Below, one piece after another: positions 13,021 through 23,189 of a stretch of 64,000 bases of DNA. A program made the translations under genes and the position numbers. Under the pieces are notes generated by a model. The model was not told where the DNA came from. It did no database searches and saw only the letters and a list, made by a program, of their open reading frames with translations. The DNA is taken from the NCBI RefSeq assembly GCF_014898815.1, contig NW_026515473.1:434001-498000 (forward strand), read 5' to 3'. This stretch comes from Panonychus citri (taxonomy: Eukaryota > Arthropoda > Arachnida > Trombidiformes > Tetranychidae). The stretch's first letter is position 1; every line of letters starts with the position of its first letter.

Positions 13021-13115
13021 AAAAACCGGTTACAATACCAGTTTTTCTTTGTTCAACCAGGTACCACCTCTCACGTGGTACCTGGTTAATTCTATTGGAT
13101 AATTTTGATGAAGAT
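13021..13115 (+). repeat. Hairpin-bearing repeat, copy 1
   Basis: About 95 bp repeated at 14628-14722 in the same orientation. It contains a perfect 13-bp stem (AACCAGGTACCAC at 13055-13067 and its complement at 13075-13087) with a 7-nt loop CTCTCAC. Both copies are open in the same frame and read KPVTIPVFLCSTRY followed by NFDED, so the unit may derive from a coding exon. Confidence 0.7.
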
Positions 13116-14627
13116 GGAGAAGATGATTATATAGATTATTTCAACTTTAAAAAACCCTTACTGAATTTATGGCGATTGTTTTCTTTAAGAAAACGAGTTA
13201 ATTTTAATGGTTTTAAAAATTACTGTACTATTTAAATTGATGAGACATACTATATCAAAAGTTACACGTAATTACAACCCAACCTATTCAACCCTACGTG
13301 TATTTCATATAAAACATTTGAACCTTACAACCTGAACAGAAGTCAATTACTGGAGAAAACTTTTGACCACTGAAAAGATAATTATTTCAATTATAATCAT
13401 TTTTCATCTTAACCATTTATATAAACACAACGAATCAAACTTGAAGTACTACGTTTGCAACAAAATATAAGATAATTCAGTTTAGTCCATTCAATTAATA
13501 TCTTAACTTCTACAACCATGATAAATTTCATTTAACATTTTTGCACTTTTGACCTGAATGATTCATTCTTCACTCAGTAGCTTCATCTAAGGTAGAAATT
13601 TTCCTGGTTAATTTATTCATCTTTGATAATTCATCTTTGAAGTTTTGGTGTCAATATCAGTTCAAATAACGGAGAGCCATTAATTTGAATGAAATAAGCA
13701 GCGGTTCTGCAAATTGACATAATAACGCCAATGACTTTGAATTATTAATTTAAACTTGTGAAATATACGAAAGAAAATAACGTGAAAGATACGATCTATT
13801 AAGATCGTATCTAAAAACTAGCTATTGTTAATTTTAATTGATCAACAAAAAAAAATGATTATTAAACAATTGTTAATTGTTTTAGTTGAGTAATCAAATT
13901 ATTGATTACTCAAGTATTGTTACAACTTGGACCATGGAATAACTTTTTATTCTTCGTTTCAAAAAAACCTTCAAATGACCTCTAGATAGGTTTATCGTGA
14001 AATGACCTCAATGACCTTGAAACTTTATATAAGAAGTCCCGATATGTATCTGTACGAGGTTTGATCTTTTTAAACTCAACAGTTCTTGAGTTATAACTAA
14101 AAATCTACGTAAAATGAAGTTGAATAGCCCTGTAAAACCTTATTAAGTCAACTCTTTTCTGACTCATTGTAATAAAACCAAATTTATTGACCGAAATAGA
14201 CATCACTTTGAACAATTGAACAATGAAAAAATGCACTTTTTAACTACCTTCAAAATTGAACAACAAAGTGTAAACTATTCAATCAAATTACCTTCAACTA
14301 ACAAACAATAGAAGAATACACAATTTAATTAACTTCAACAATTAAACAATACAAAATAAATTGAATTAGATAGTGATTACCTTCAAAAGTTGAACAATTG
14401 AATTGTATTGAATTGAATTAAAACCAACCAACCATAATTAAGGTAAAATCATTGAACTATTTTGAATTAAATTGCACTTCATAACAATTGAAACCAACCA
14501 ACCATAATTAAGGTGAAGTCATTAAGTCATTCAGTTGTCCTCGATTAAAATATTATATATTAATTTCCTAACAATTGTAAATCAACGAGGACGTTGATCC
14601 TTTTTATGTACCCCCGGAGAACTGTAA
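13116..14627. other. Non-coding region between hairpin repeats
   Basis: AT-rich. A sequence ending in AATAGCCCTGTA near 14.13 kb matches the terminus of the long-armed MITE at 19497-20044, so part of this is an old MITE end. Around 14.2-14.5 kb there are loose repeats of TTGAAC/CAATTGAA and a duplicated AACCAACCAACCATAATTAA. No gene is supported. Confidence 0.4.
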
Positions 14628-14722
14628 CAAAACCGGTTACAATACCAGTTTTTCTTTGTTCAACCAGGTATCAGCTCTCACGTGGTACCTGGCTAATTCT
14701 ATTGAATAACTTTGATGAAGAT
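14628..14722 (+). repeat. Hairpin-bearing repeat, copy 2
   Basis: Second copy of the unit at 13021-13115. Here the stem is damaged (AACCAGGTATCAG against GTGGTACCTGGCT), but the coding-like frame stays open and runs into an acidic stretch FDEDEEDEGEE. It lies about 225 bp left of the 3.3-kb mobile element. Confidence 0.7.
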
Positions 14723-15144
14723 GAAGAAGATGAAGGAGAAGAATATCTACCTCGCCACGCATATAATGGCCGACAATCAGCCATTTTCTTTATGGCGATC
14801 AGGGTATAGATACCCAAGGTATTAATGAATAAAAGTTTTTCTTTAAAGTGTTTTGTAGCAGCAGTAATTAACTGCTGGCTTTAGCTCTCTTCCGTGTGCT
14901 AAAGTTCAGCACAACAACGAAACGAAGTAAGTGATTATTTTGATAACAGTAGTATAAAAACCTCCGCTTCTGAGCCAGAAGTGGAAACGGAAATAAGGGT
15001 GGGGATCAGAGAACGTTCTAGAACATTCTAGAAAGTTCAATGAACTGTCTGGGATGACGTCAATAGTGTCCTTGAAACCATCGTTCGATGCTAGGACTAA
15101 TGAACAGAGTAGAATGAAATAAAAAATGATGCAATAAAAATAGG

Positions 15145-15187
15145 TATAAAAAGCACTAGTCTTTGTTAGTTAATAATTAGTATCAAA
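15145..15187 (+). promoter_or_regulatory. TATA promoter for the element's plus-strand gene row
   Basis: TATAAA at 15145-15150 lies 43 bp before the first ATG, with a TTAGTT initiator-like word about 20-25 bp downstream. It is about 200 bp inside the left terminal repeat and points inward, the same arrangement as in the larger element at 28367. Confidence 0.6.
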
Positions 15188-15532
15188 ATGTGGACAGATC
15201 AAGTTGTGTTTAATTATGGTGCAAGTGGTCTAAAAGCCAATCTAATAATTAATATTGTTAAAAATGAAAATTTGACAGTAAAGATAACTGAATGGGCACA
15301 TAGTGCACCAGCTGGGTATGATGGAATCGATGGACCAAATTGGGCTGTTGAAGTCTCTTTCGTCACATTCAAACGTTTAAAAGCTCTTGTTGACCAAATA
15401 GATTATGACAATCTCCCGGATAAATTGATATTTGGCCATGTTAAAGTGGATTTGGAGTTGATGAAGCTACTGAAGAGCAAAGAATTCTCAGAGAAATATG
15501 AATCTTTCTTGGTCAAAAATGATCTAATATAA
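15188..15532 (+). CDS. Unknown 114-residue protein of the 3.3-kb element
   Basis: Intact single-exon frame, first in the plus-strand row and directly behind a TATA box. The middle contains NLTVKITEWAHS and NWAVEVSFVTFKRLKALVDQ, a beta-rich stretch followed by an amphipathic helix; this order is faintly like a PC4-type single-strand DNA-binding fold, but I would not assign it. No membrane segment or signal peptide. It is the best preserved gene of the row. Function unknown. Confidence 0.6.
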   Translation: MWTDQVVFNYGASGLKANLIINIVKNENLTVKITEWAHSAPAGYDGIDGPNWAVEVSFVTFKRLKALVDQIDYDNLPDKLIFGHVKVDLELMKLLKSKEFSEKYESFLVKNDLI

Positions 15533-15680
15533 GAATAAAGTTATTCAAAAATGTATAAATACTTGTAACAATTTATTTAATCGGTCAATCATGAGTGATC
15601 TAGTCTACGCGTTGCTGCTTTTCCTTCGCTAACCATTCTCATAATCTTTAGGTATTATTTCATCATCTCTTTTGTTCAAA

Positions 15681-16147
15681 ATGAAAATAGCTAATCTCGT
15701 GTCATTATGGGACTATGGTCAAAAAATTCCTCTCAACAATCGAATGAAAAAATTCAATGCAGATGTAATAAAAAATGGTCTACAGACTCTTCTAACATTT
15801 GAATCAGGAAAAATTATTGCCACAGGATGTAAAACAATAAAACAAGCTCGTTTTCATGTTCAATCTGTTTATCCAGGAGCCAAATTTATTCGTATTGTTA
15901 ACATCACAGCATCTGCTTTTCTAAAAGTAAACCCAATATTGAAAATCTAACTGGAGTGAGTTATGAACCTGAAATTTTCCCTGCATATATTTGGTGAAAA
16001 GATAAATCATGCGTTTTTTATTACTCAACCGGAAAGTTAATAGTTACTGGGGCTAAGTCTTACAAAGGGTTGCAGGAGATGTTCAATGAGTTCAAAACTC
16101 TAGTAGGTATAAAAATGGAAGTGAAACGAGGTGAAAATTCATTATAA
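15681..16147 (+). pseudogene. TATA-binding-protein-like gene, recently broken
   Basis: Both halves of the TBP saddle are recognisable. Repeat 1 has LLTFESGKIIATGCKT, corresponding to the SGKMVxTGAKS core. Repeat 2 has SYEPEIFPAYIW and YYSTGKLIVTGAKSY, corresponding to SYEPELFPGLIYR and SGKVVLTGAK of cellular TBP. The ATG at 15681 gives a frame that stops at 15950. Repeat 2 lies in another frame, implying a one-base slip near 15935, and a TGA follows the Trp of PAYIW near 16000. The family member would bind promoter DNA to recruit polymerase. It is far from host-like TBP outside these motifs, so it belongs to the element and is unlikely to be a host TBP retrocopy. Confidence in the TBP relation is high; function in the element is inferred. 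Confidence 0.78.
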
Positions 16148-16161
16148 AGCCAGTGTTCAAC

Positions 16162-16527
16162 ATGTCAACATTAAACTGGTTATCGTTAAATCCTTTTAAA
16201 ATCAACAAGTACAATTTAACTATTTCATGGGGTGAACTCAGAAATGGTGAGATTAGATGTGCAAGAGTAGATCTACGTGAGTTCATCGAAGACAAACCTA
16301 CATTGGCTGGTGTTAATCTAACTAGACGTTAACTCAGTGGACTTGGTGATTTGTGTAATTCGAAGATAGACGAAATTGGAGCCACGGAAACAATAGAAGA
16401 ACTAACAATCGAAAACAATGACAATGGAATTACTCTATCTAAAAGAAACCGGAGACTCTGTATAGATAAAGTTGTTGTTCCAGCAGTGCATGCTCTAATA
16501 AGTAAATCCCCGGTGTTGTTTACTTAA
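16162..16527 (+). pseudogene. PC4/SUB1-like coactivator gene with one stop
   Basis: Frame from ATG 16162 to TAA 16525-16527, interrupted only by TAA at 16330-16332 in the context LTRR-stop-LSGLGDL; a single C-to-T change in a Gln codon would explain it. The segment ISWGELRNGEIRCARVDLRE followed by LAGVNLTRR and LSGL matches the PC4 signature (beta strands with VDIREYY, then GISLTxEQWxxLK). PC4 proteins bind single-stranded DNA and stimulate transcription. Only 14 bp separate it from the TBP-like gene, and its stop overlaps the next ATG (TAATG), which looks like a tightly packed transposon or viral gene row. Confidence 0.65.
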
Positions 16528-16928
16528 TGGAAATGTTATCACCTGTCACCTACTCGTCAAGGACCCTTAAAGGTTCATTATTTCTTGCAGACGTTTTTAT
16601 CTTAGGAACATTGATAAAGGAAACCGGTCGTATAGATCAACCTTGGAAAGAAGAAGAAATGATTATCAACGGAAAACTAACGAAAGAAAGCTCTAACCAA
16701 CTCATAACTAATTCTGATCAAATATGGCAAGACTATGCAAGTAATTACATCAACACGATGTGGCCACGTGAACATATCCCCAAGGTTATCTTTATGAAAA
16801 AACTCAACGGTGGCTTCTTGAATTGGTTTATGGGATTGGTTGATGCTCATACTGAGAAACCCGCCCTCTTGCGGTCTTTACTGTATATGAACCATATGTT
16901 TAGTATAAATAAAGAGAGTCAATGTTAG
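16527..16928 (+). CDS. Unknown 133-residue protein of the 3.3-kb element
   Basis: Intact frame whose ATG overlaps the stop of the PC4-like gene. The sequence mixes hydrophobic and aromatic residues (FLADVFILG, WQDYASNYINTMWP, GGFLNWFMGLVD) without a clear transmembrane segment or motif that I know. Same strand and spacing as its neighbours, so probably co-expressed. Function unknown. Confidence 0.5.
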   Translation: MEMLSPVTYSSRTLKGSLFLADVFILGTLIKETGRIDQPWKEEEMIINGKLTKESSNQLITNSDQIWQDYASNYINTMWPREHIPKVIFMKKLNGGFLNWFMGLVDAHTEKPALLRSLLYMNHMFSINKESQC

Positions 16929-16952
16929 TTGACATCAGTTCATTTAATCATC

Positions 16953-17081
16953 ATGGAATATATTTGTTGTTACTTTGATGCTCAAGGTTTCTATTACAAT
17001 GATAAGTTCTATCCTCGTGAGTTTGCTATCCATAACAAGACGGGTACTAGTGTTTTCAGCGTTGATCATGGTATCAAGTAG
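16953..17081 (+). CDS. Short unknown frame of the 3.3-kb element, possibly truncated
   Basis: 42 codons from ATG 16953 to TAG 17079. The pattern YFDAQGFYYNDKFYPREFAI recalls, from memory only, the N-termini of uncharacterised arthropod proteins found in repetitive DNA. It is probably the start of a longer protein that has been cut short. Confidence 0.35.
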   Translation: MEYICCYFDAQGFYYNDKFYPREFAIHNKTGTSVFSVDHGIK

Positions 17082-17186
17082 CAAGTTAAGGTAAAGGTTC
17101 TATTGTCATAAAACCTATTTACCAAATCTGATTGAGATGAAATTCATAACTATCAATACTATCACTAGTAGTCATCATTTGACATC

Positions 17187-17832
17187 CTAATCATCTTTCG
17201 CTGGTGAGTTGAACATAATCTATTGTTATTAACACAATCATGTTATAGTTGATTCATAAGGCAAACTCACCATTAGAACTAGTTTCAGTGGTATATGGAG
17301 CTGTGATCCGTTGTTCCAAACGTGTCTGTCTTGCCGCTCGCAGTTCATTTAATCGATTTTCAGTCTCTCTGATCTCTTCACCCTCTTCCACAGTGTGTTG
17401 GTGAGCTTCCGGTTGGGTCGTTTGAGGATTCTCATTTTGTTGATCAATTCCTAATACAGAAAAAATGTTCATAATCAATGTTAATAGTCATGGTAAAGTT
17501 TTATTCAAAAAGAAAAAAATTGTCACCACCGTGGTTTGAACATATTCCCTTGCATACACAAAGCTAACGTCTTACCACTATGCTATCATTCAGATTCAAC
17601 TGAAAATTTTTTAAAATCGGAGTTTTAATAGTGTCTTATAGTCAAAATTAGGTGCATGGTGTCAATTTCTATTCATGAGGGTCACCTCATTTCATCAAAA
17701 TTCATGATTTTAGACTATAACAATGATTTGAATTAACTTATGTTAGGCTAAAAACAATTCACCAGATCTACTTTGAGGGTTATTGTTCATATTCGCGTTG
17801 CTTGATGAATTTAGATTTTCATCAAAAACCAT
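17187..17832 (-). CDS. Spliced minus-strand gene of the 3.3-kb element, 87 residues
   Basis: Predicted exons in transcript order: 17834-17763 (ATG at 17832-17830), 17450-17271 and 17200-17187. All joins are phase 1, donors GTGAAT and GTGAGT, acceptors ATTAG and CACCAG. The product begins MVFDENLNSSSNANMN, is polar and Gln/Glu-rich, and contains a short coiled-coil-like helix ENRLNELRAARQTRLEQR. A first non-coding exon may end at 17902 (donor GTAAGA). It converges on the plus-strand genes. Splicing is inferred from sequence only. Confidence 0.45.
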
Positions 17833-18213
17833 ACCTTTAATGATTGAAAAATGATTAAGCGTTAGTCTTAATATAAAAACATTCTTATTAAAATTCTTAC
17901 CCAGAATGAATAGATAAGTGATTGGTAATTTGAAAAAAAAACATGATTGATAATATAAATTCAGTTTTGAAAAAGATTTTAGCAAAAGAATTCACAATGA
18001 AACAACTTTAGGAGTGTAAACAAAAATATCTTTAAAGATTCATCCAAGAATGAATCCAGTATCATGTATATTGTAAGAGCGCGAAATTCAATGAGCATAT
18101 TTTTTCGGGTTTATGATTATTATTGAATTATTTCCCCCTTTCAGTTTCAGGATAATTATTTTACCCCCACTTCCGCTTCTGAGCCACTCAGAAGCGGAGG
18201 TTTTATTACTACT

Positions 18214-19496
18214 GATAACTTTTTCATCCTTTGTTCTCATCGTGACCTGTGAATCTGTATTGTAACTGTTCATCTCTGTCAATCCTTTGAAATTGGATTT
18301 TAGTATTTAAATAGCAATATTGATTTGATTTAACTGATCATCTCGTTTTATCTTTTTGATTTTGATTCTAATCATCAATCTGATTAGTCATTGGGGCATC
18401 ATTGATTTGATTTAACTTTGATTTTTTTTATTTGATTAAAAATGGAATATTCTCACCAATTAAGTACGTCCCAAACTACCATAACTCGAGTATAGGGTCT
18501 GAAACTTTGTGAAATGCCCTGTATAAGAAACAGTTGGTACAATGAAACAATTTATTTACTTCAACGAAGTTAACAGAAACTTTATCAATACAACGTTACT
18601 ATATGCTCTCACAACCCAAGTAAAAAGTAATGATACGATCAGCAGCAAAAGCTTATGAAATATTTGTTCTGACTTTCATTGAACATTTTTTATTGAAAAT
18701 TACACAAAATTCTTCATCAATTGGTGTTGTTAAAACGAAAGTTTAACTAAATTTCACCCTCTCATCGTTGACGACGTCTTGGACTTTAAATTTTTTCGCT
18801 CGTCCTTACCATCAACGTTCGTTTCTATTGACGCATCCACAGTTGCTGAGATGAGCAACGTTTCAGTAGTTTCCAATGTTGAAGACAACTTCGACCAAAT
18901 AAAATTCTACCCATTAACAAAGTAAAGCAGCTGTTATGTTTGTTTAAACGTTACCAGCCACGGAATTGGATGAAGTATCAATGTAAGCACTGTGAATTAT
19001 TCTTTTAGGATAAGGCTGCTGTAAGCCTCAATCCAATCACAGAATGTGTAGTAGCTGAAACAAGGCCTCAAGCTCGTTGTCTATAATCTGGAAACTCAAT
19101 ACAAAGAATTGACGCCTCAAGCATCAGAGCTCATCATAAATTTGGCTGATGAAAAACAAGAAGAGTAAAACATCAAGCTTGTCACTATACGTACAACGGC
19201 TGAAATCAGCTTGCACATTGAGGAGCAGCGCAGTACTGTTTCCGATAATTCAGAATCGGATGGAGACTCAGACAATACTGTAGACTCGAATGAAGACACC
19301 AACGACGAAGATGTGATAAACAACCCACTTTCTGTTACATCAGAAACTTCTACGCCTTATATACAGTGAAAGATAAAAACAAGGATCGAACGGTACTATC
19401 ATTGAAGAGGTTGATAATTATAACCAAGAAAACATAAATGACTCGACGTTTAAAAATTAGAGTTTCTGCCTATGCAACAAAGATATTGATGATGTA
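18214..19496. other. Spacer with a weak degenerate coding stretch
   Basis: After the element's TSD the sequence is AT-rich. Between about 19.08 and 19.37 kb, plus-strand pieces such as LETQYKELTPQASELI and an acidic DSNEDTNDEDVI look like an old gene, broken by stops. A TGCCCTGTA word near 18.52 kb resembles a MITE end. I cannot name the parent. Confidence 0.35.
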
Positions 19497-20044
19497 CAGG
19501 GCTATTCAGATATTTTTACCGATTTTTTTTTTCAATTTTCTCAGCAAATAAGCTTCAGAGAGGCACGAGACTTGAGTGGTATGAATTTGAGCGATACGCA
19601 ATTGTTATAGTAAAAGATCAAGGTCATTCAGGTCATCGGTAAAATAACACGTTTCAAGGTCATCTGAAGGTTATTTAACGAAAAGTAGTATACAGAGATA
19701 CTACTGACAAGGTTTGAGGTTTCTTTGCTATGCTCGTTAAGACAAATTTATTGAATAAAAGATGCTCAACAGTTATTCAATTAAACTGTAATATCTCATT
19801 TTTGAGAGTTAAAAAATGAGGAGAATAAAAATATCACCTTCAATATTTAATATTAAATAATCAATATCAAATATTTCAGATTAACTTGAAACGTGTTATT
19901 TTACCGATGACCTGAATGACCTTGATCTTTTACTATAACAATTGCGTATCGCTCAAATTCATACCACTCAAGTCTCGTGCCTCTCTGAAGCTTAGTTGCT
20001 GAGAAAATTGAAAAAAAATCGGTAAAAATAGGTAAATAGCCCTG
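19497..20044. mobile_element. 548-bp MITE with long inverted arms
   Basis: Flanked by TA on both sides. The ends are CAGGGCTATT and its complement, and the inverted arms extend about 165 bp (including GCATACGC-type words such as GCGATACGCAATTG on both sides), leaving a middle of about 220 bp rich in AATATT. No coding capacity. CAG ends plus TA duplication suggest mobilisation by a Tc1/mariner-type transposase. Confidence 0.85.
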
Positions 20045-20887
20045 TACTTTATTAATCATTAACATTAACCATGCTCTTAATAGTTAATTGGCTTTCAATA
20101 TATTAGAATAAATTCTGATGATAATTGAATTGATCCAAACTATTTTGTTTAAAATGGGAGTGAATCGGCTCAAAACCAATAGCGTTCTTGGCTCAAAACG
20201 GAAGTGCTAAAGTTAACTAATCTACTACTTTGTTTCAGCTACATAAGCTTAGGTCAATTTATCGATGAAGAAAAAATAAAAGACTTTTTTTATCTTTGAT
20301 AAGTTTTGTTTTCGAGAATCCAAATGCTTAGGAAACTACTATTTTGATTAAAAAACAGTTCAACTTCGTGTTAATATTTTGGATTAGCTGATAAATTATC
20401 AAATCTGACAATTCAAGCTTTAAATTTAAGAGCTCGAAAAGATTTCTGTCCATTAACGAGAGTTGAACAAGGGAGATAAATTAACAATATTGGTTATCAA
20501 ACCTTGCATGTTTTCAATCACTCAAGCAATTAACTTTCAATTACATTTTCTGCAAATAAATATAACTTTGTTTAATTATTAACTCTCAATATTATTGAGA
20601 ATTCTCGTGCTTTTTATCATTATTGAGAATTTACTATAAATTAATAGTCTAAGGAAAATGATTATGATTGTTATTATTGAATTTATTTGAATAATTACGT
20701 TGTCGGAGTCACATTTCATTATTGTTCTGAGTCTATAAGGAAATATTAAAGTTATTCTTATAACAGCAAACTGACAATATAAAATAATAATTTCACTGCA
20801 ATGAACGAGAATTTCCAATTCTAATGGTTATATTATTAATGGTCATTTAGGACAAACCAAGGTTTCCGATACCATGATGAAATTTTC
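20045..20887. other. Downstream flank of GR-D within a duplicated block
   Basis: From about 20270 the sequence matches 37820-38438. No gene is visible in it. Confidence 0.5.
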
Positions 20888-22323
20888 TCATACACCTATG
20901 GTGGAACACATGAGTAGATATATTCCGGTACATTCTAATAAGAACTATTAATAAAAAGAAAAGAAATCTTTAAATGACCAGAATCATTGACCCATCAGAG
21001 GAATGGATATAATTTCAAATGCTCGTATCTATGATCGATACTTACGATTAAAGAGAAATTATTACAGATCAAAATATCTCCATTTAAGTATAAACCAAGG
21101 TTTCGATATGATAATCGTTCCAAAACTTCAAGCCTCTGAATTATAATAAACTTTGTATATAAGAAATTTGAATAACCATCAACAAGAAGCTTTTACCTTT
21201 AGCATCAAGGAAATGTCTTGACATTTACTAGTCGATAGATTGTAGACCATTGAATGAATTATCTCCCCCTGTAGATGAAAATTGAAATACCAACTAATAA
21301 ATTTCTAAGAATCGTTGTTAAGGTAATACAAACTTTTCTAGCAATAAACGAACATAGATAGCAATAGAAAAGGATAGTGCATGGCCCAGTGATTGCAAAC
21401 ATTCGCATCAGAATATTAAGAATAATATTATTGAAAGTGTATTGTGAACCAGAGTAGGTTATCAGAACAGCGAAAATGGCAATAAACGAGAATAAGTGTA
21501 GAGTAGGAAAATAAATTTGCTGATTAAACGAATCCATCCAATTATTAAGCTTTCGAAGTTCGAAGAGCCAAACTTTCTGAACTTTAGTGAATCTCAATCG
21601 ATTATTAAAAATGGTCGTTAATGAAGCTAATCGACAATGAGTAAAAAGTACTGTCAGAAACCAATGTAAGAAAACCCACCTCGAACTGTATAAAGCAAAA
21701 TGTGCAAAATAATAAATTATACAAATGAAAAATAACTGTAAACAAAAAGTGTTTGCATCTTTCGTCTTTGTCGTGATGATTACTAGGTTGAAGAAAAGGT
21801 TAATTAATATTACAAATCTGGTGTAAAATACATAGAATCTGATTCCCTTGATATACCAGGTCAGAATTAGATTATCATAATGATTTGAAAGATGTAGTTC
21901 TCTCCTTGAAGATTGCCTTCCCTTTAAATAGCTCACTAGTTGGTTTACGAATGGCTCTTTAACGAAATTGTTGAGAATAATATTATAAATGTTGAATGGT
22001 ATTAATACACAGGCAATTAAGAAATAGGTAAAATTAACAAATGCTCGGGCTTCGAAAGAAGCTAAAAAATCGCCAAGAATAAACTGAACCATTTTATTAT
22101 CCGTTACAATAAGGATAACGTTGCGAACAGTTAAAATTAGATTTATAATAACTAGAAGATAACAAATTAATCGATGATTTTTATTAGTTGTTGATCTTTT
22201 AACGATGAACGTTGATTTCTCAATCGATTCAAGTCTCTTGAACGCATCATCCAAATCCTCTGGTCCATAACGTTTTGAGAATCTATTGGCAAGCTGATTG
22301 ATCTTATTGAAGATCATTTTCAT
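20888..22323 (-). CDS. Gustatory receptor-like 7TM protein (GR-D), four exons
   Basis: Exons in transcript order: 22323-21334, 21268-21197, 21135-21046, 20944-20888, 402 residues. The tail exons encode GEIIHSMVYNLS, RLEVLERLSYRNLGLYLN and LECTGIYLLMCST. The first donor is GTTTGT after FIARK. No frame breaks are seen. Very close paralogue of GR-E at 38.4-39.9 kb, with the same exon lengths. Confidence 0.8.
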
Positions 22324-22856
22324 TCAGAACTTTGTATTCAAGCTCAACTGGATTCAAATTAAAAAGATATTTTTACTTAAATTTTCCACTATCAAAATAT
22401 CAATTCAATTGAACTGAAATCTCTAGAAAAAAAAGAGTGTGAACAATCAATTTAGCAATCAATTCAATGGCACATTTGAAAATCTTGAGTATATTGTTAT
22501 TGTTAAAGAAATAAATAAATCTCATTAATCTGAGAAATTGAAAATCGAAATAAAACTTTCACTGTGTTGCAGTCGTTCATTGGGAAATAAATCTATCGAT
22601 CTATTAATAATTGGGAATATCAGAGATATTATCAATATTCAGTGCTGGAGCCCAATTTATTCATTAATTTCTCATATATCAACTGTTGCAAATCAATTAT
22701 TGAGTAGAGTTCAAGATATTTCATACAATTATCTTAAGTTACACCCTCTCGTCGATGATACCTAGTCTAAATATTATTAGAAATGTTATTAGTTATGAAT
22801 AACAATTATTATCATAAAAGAAAAGATGATTTAGATGAAAAGAGAATCCTTTCCTA
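22324..22856. other. Upstream flank of GR-D
   Basis: AT-rich, matched in part at 39870-40560. No gene is seen. Confidence 0.45.
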
Positions 22857-22993
22857 AACGGTGTGTAGTTTAAAAAGTTCCCTTTTTGAGATAAGAAAAT
22901 AGCAAAGGCAAAGGGTAAGAAAAAAATGTTATCTAACCTTTTACCTGTTATTTTCTTATCTCAAAAAGGGAACTTTTTAAACTACACACCCTT
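22857..22993. mobile_element. 137-bp MITE
   Basis: Two inverted arms of about 43 bp (GGTGTGTAGTTTAAAAAG near 22860 and its complement near 22990) flanked by TA. The terminal AARGGTGT resembles the AAGGGTGT end of the 308-bp MITE at 35918. Confidence 0.8.
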
Positions 22994-23000
22994 TATTATA

Positions 23001-23187
23001 CAGCCAAGGGAAATGAGTTTGACGGTAAATTTATATCGATTGCGCATCCAAAGCGATAACAAAATCTTATCAATCAAAACAATGGTAAATTTGAATGTCT
23101 TAATTATCTAACTACTGATAAATTGTCGTTATCACCTTTGCTGCGCGAATGATATAAAATTACCCTCAAACTCATTTCCCTTGGCTG
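23001..23187. mobile_element. 187-bp MITE
   Basis: Inverted arms of about 65 bp starting CAGCCAAGGGAAATGAGTTT and ending with the complement, flanked by TA at 22999-23000 and 23188-23189. Absent at the matching place in the other duplicate near 40.57 kb, so it inserted after or was lost since the duplication. Confidence 0.8.
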
Positions 23188-23189
23188 TA

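Larger units (their letters stand above)
14948..18213. mobile_element. 3.3-kb AGTAGT-ended mobile element with transcription-factor-like genes
   Basis: A 3,266-bp insertion bounded by a perfect 6-bp target duplication GATAAC (14942-14947 and 18214-18219). The left end starts AGTAGTATAAAAACCTCCGC and the right end, read inward on the minus strand, starts AGTAGTAATAAAACCTCCGC; 25 of the first 27 positions agree. Both ends then form a small hairpin built on CCGCTTCTG. Inside is a plus-strand row of at least five closely spaced genes behind a TATA box and a minus-strand spliced gene. AG/CT ends with 6-bp TSDs are what I know for Maverick/Polinton elements, but no polymerase, integrase or capsid gene is visible, so it may be a non-autonomous or undescribed relative. 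Confidence 0.85.

Noticed and set aside
17523..17600. tRNA-like sequence on the minus strand (TAGCATAGTGGTAAGACG and TTCAAACC resemble the A and B boxes)
   Set aside because: The acceptor and T stems do not pair and the anticodon stem is mismatched, so at best it is a decayed tRNA-derived piece.
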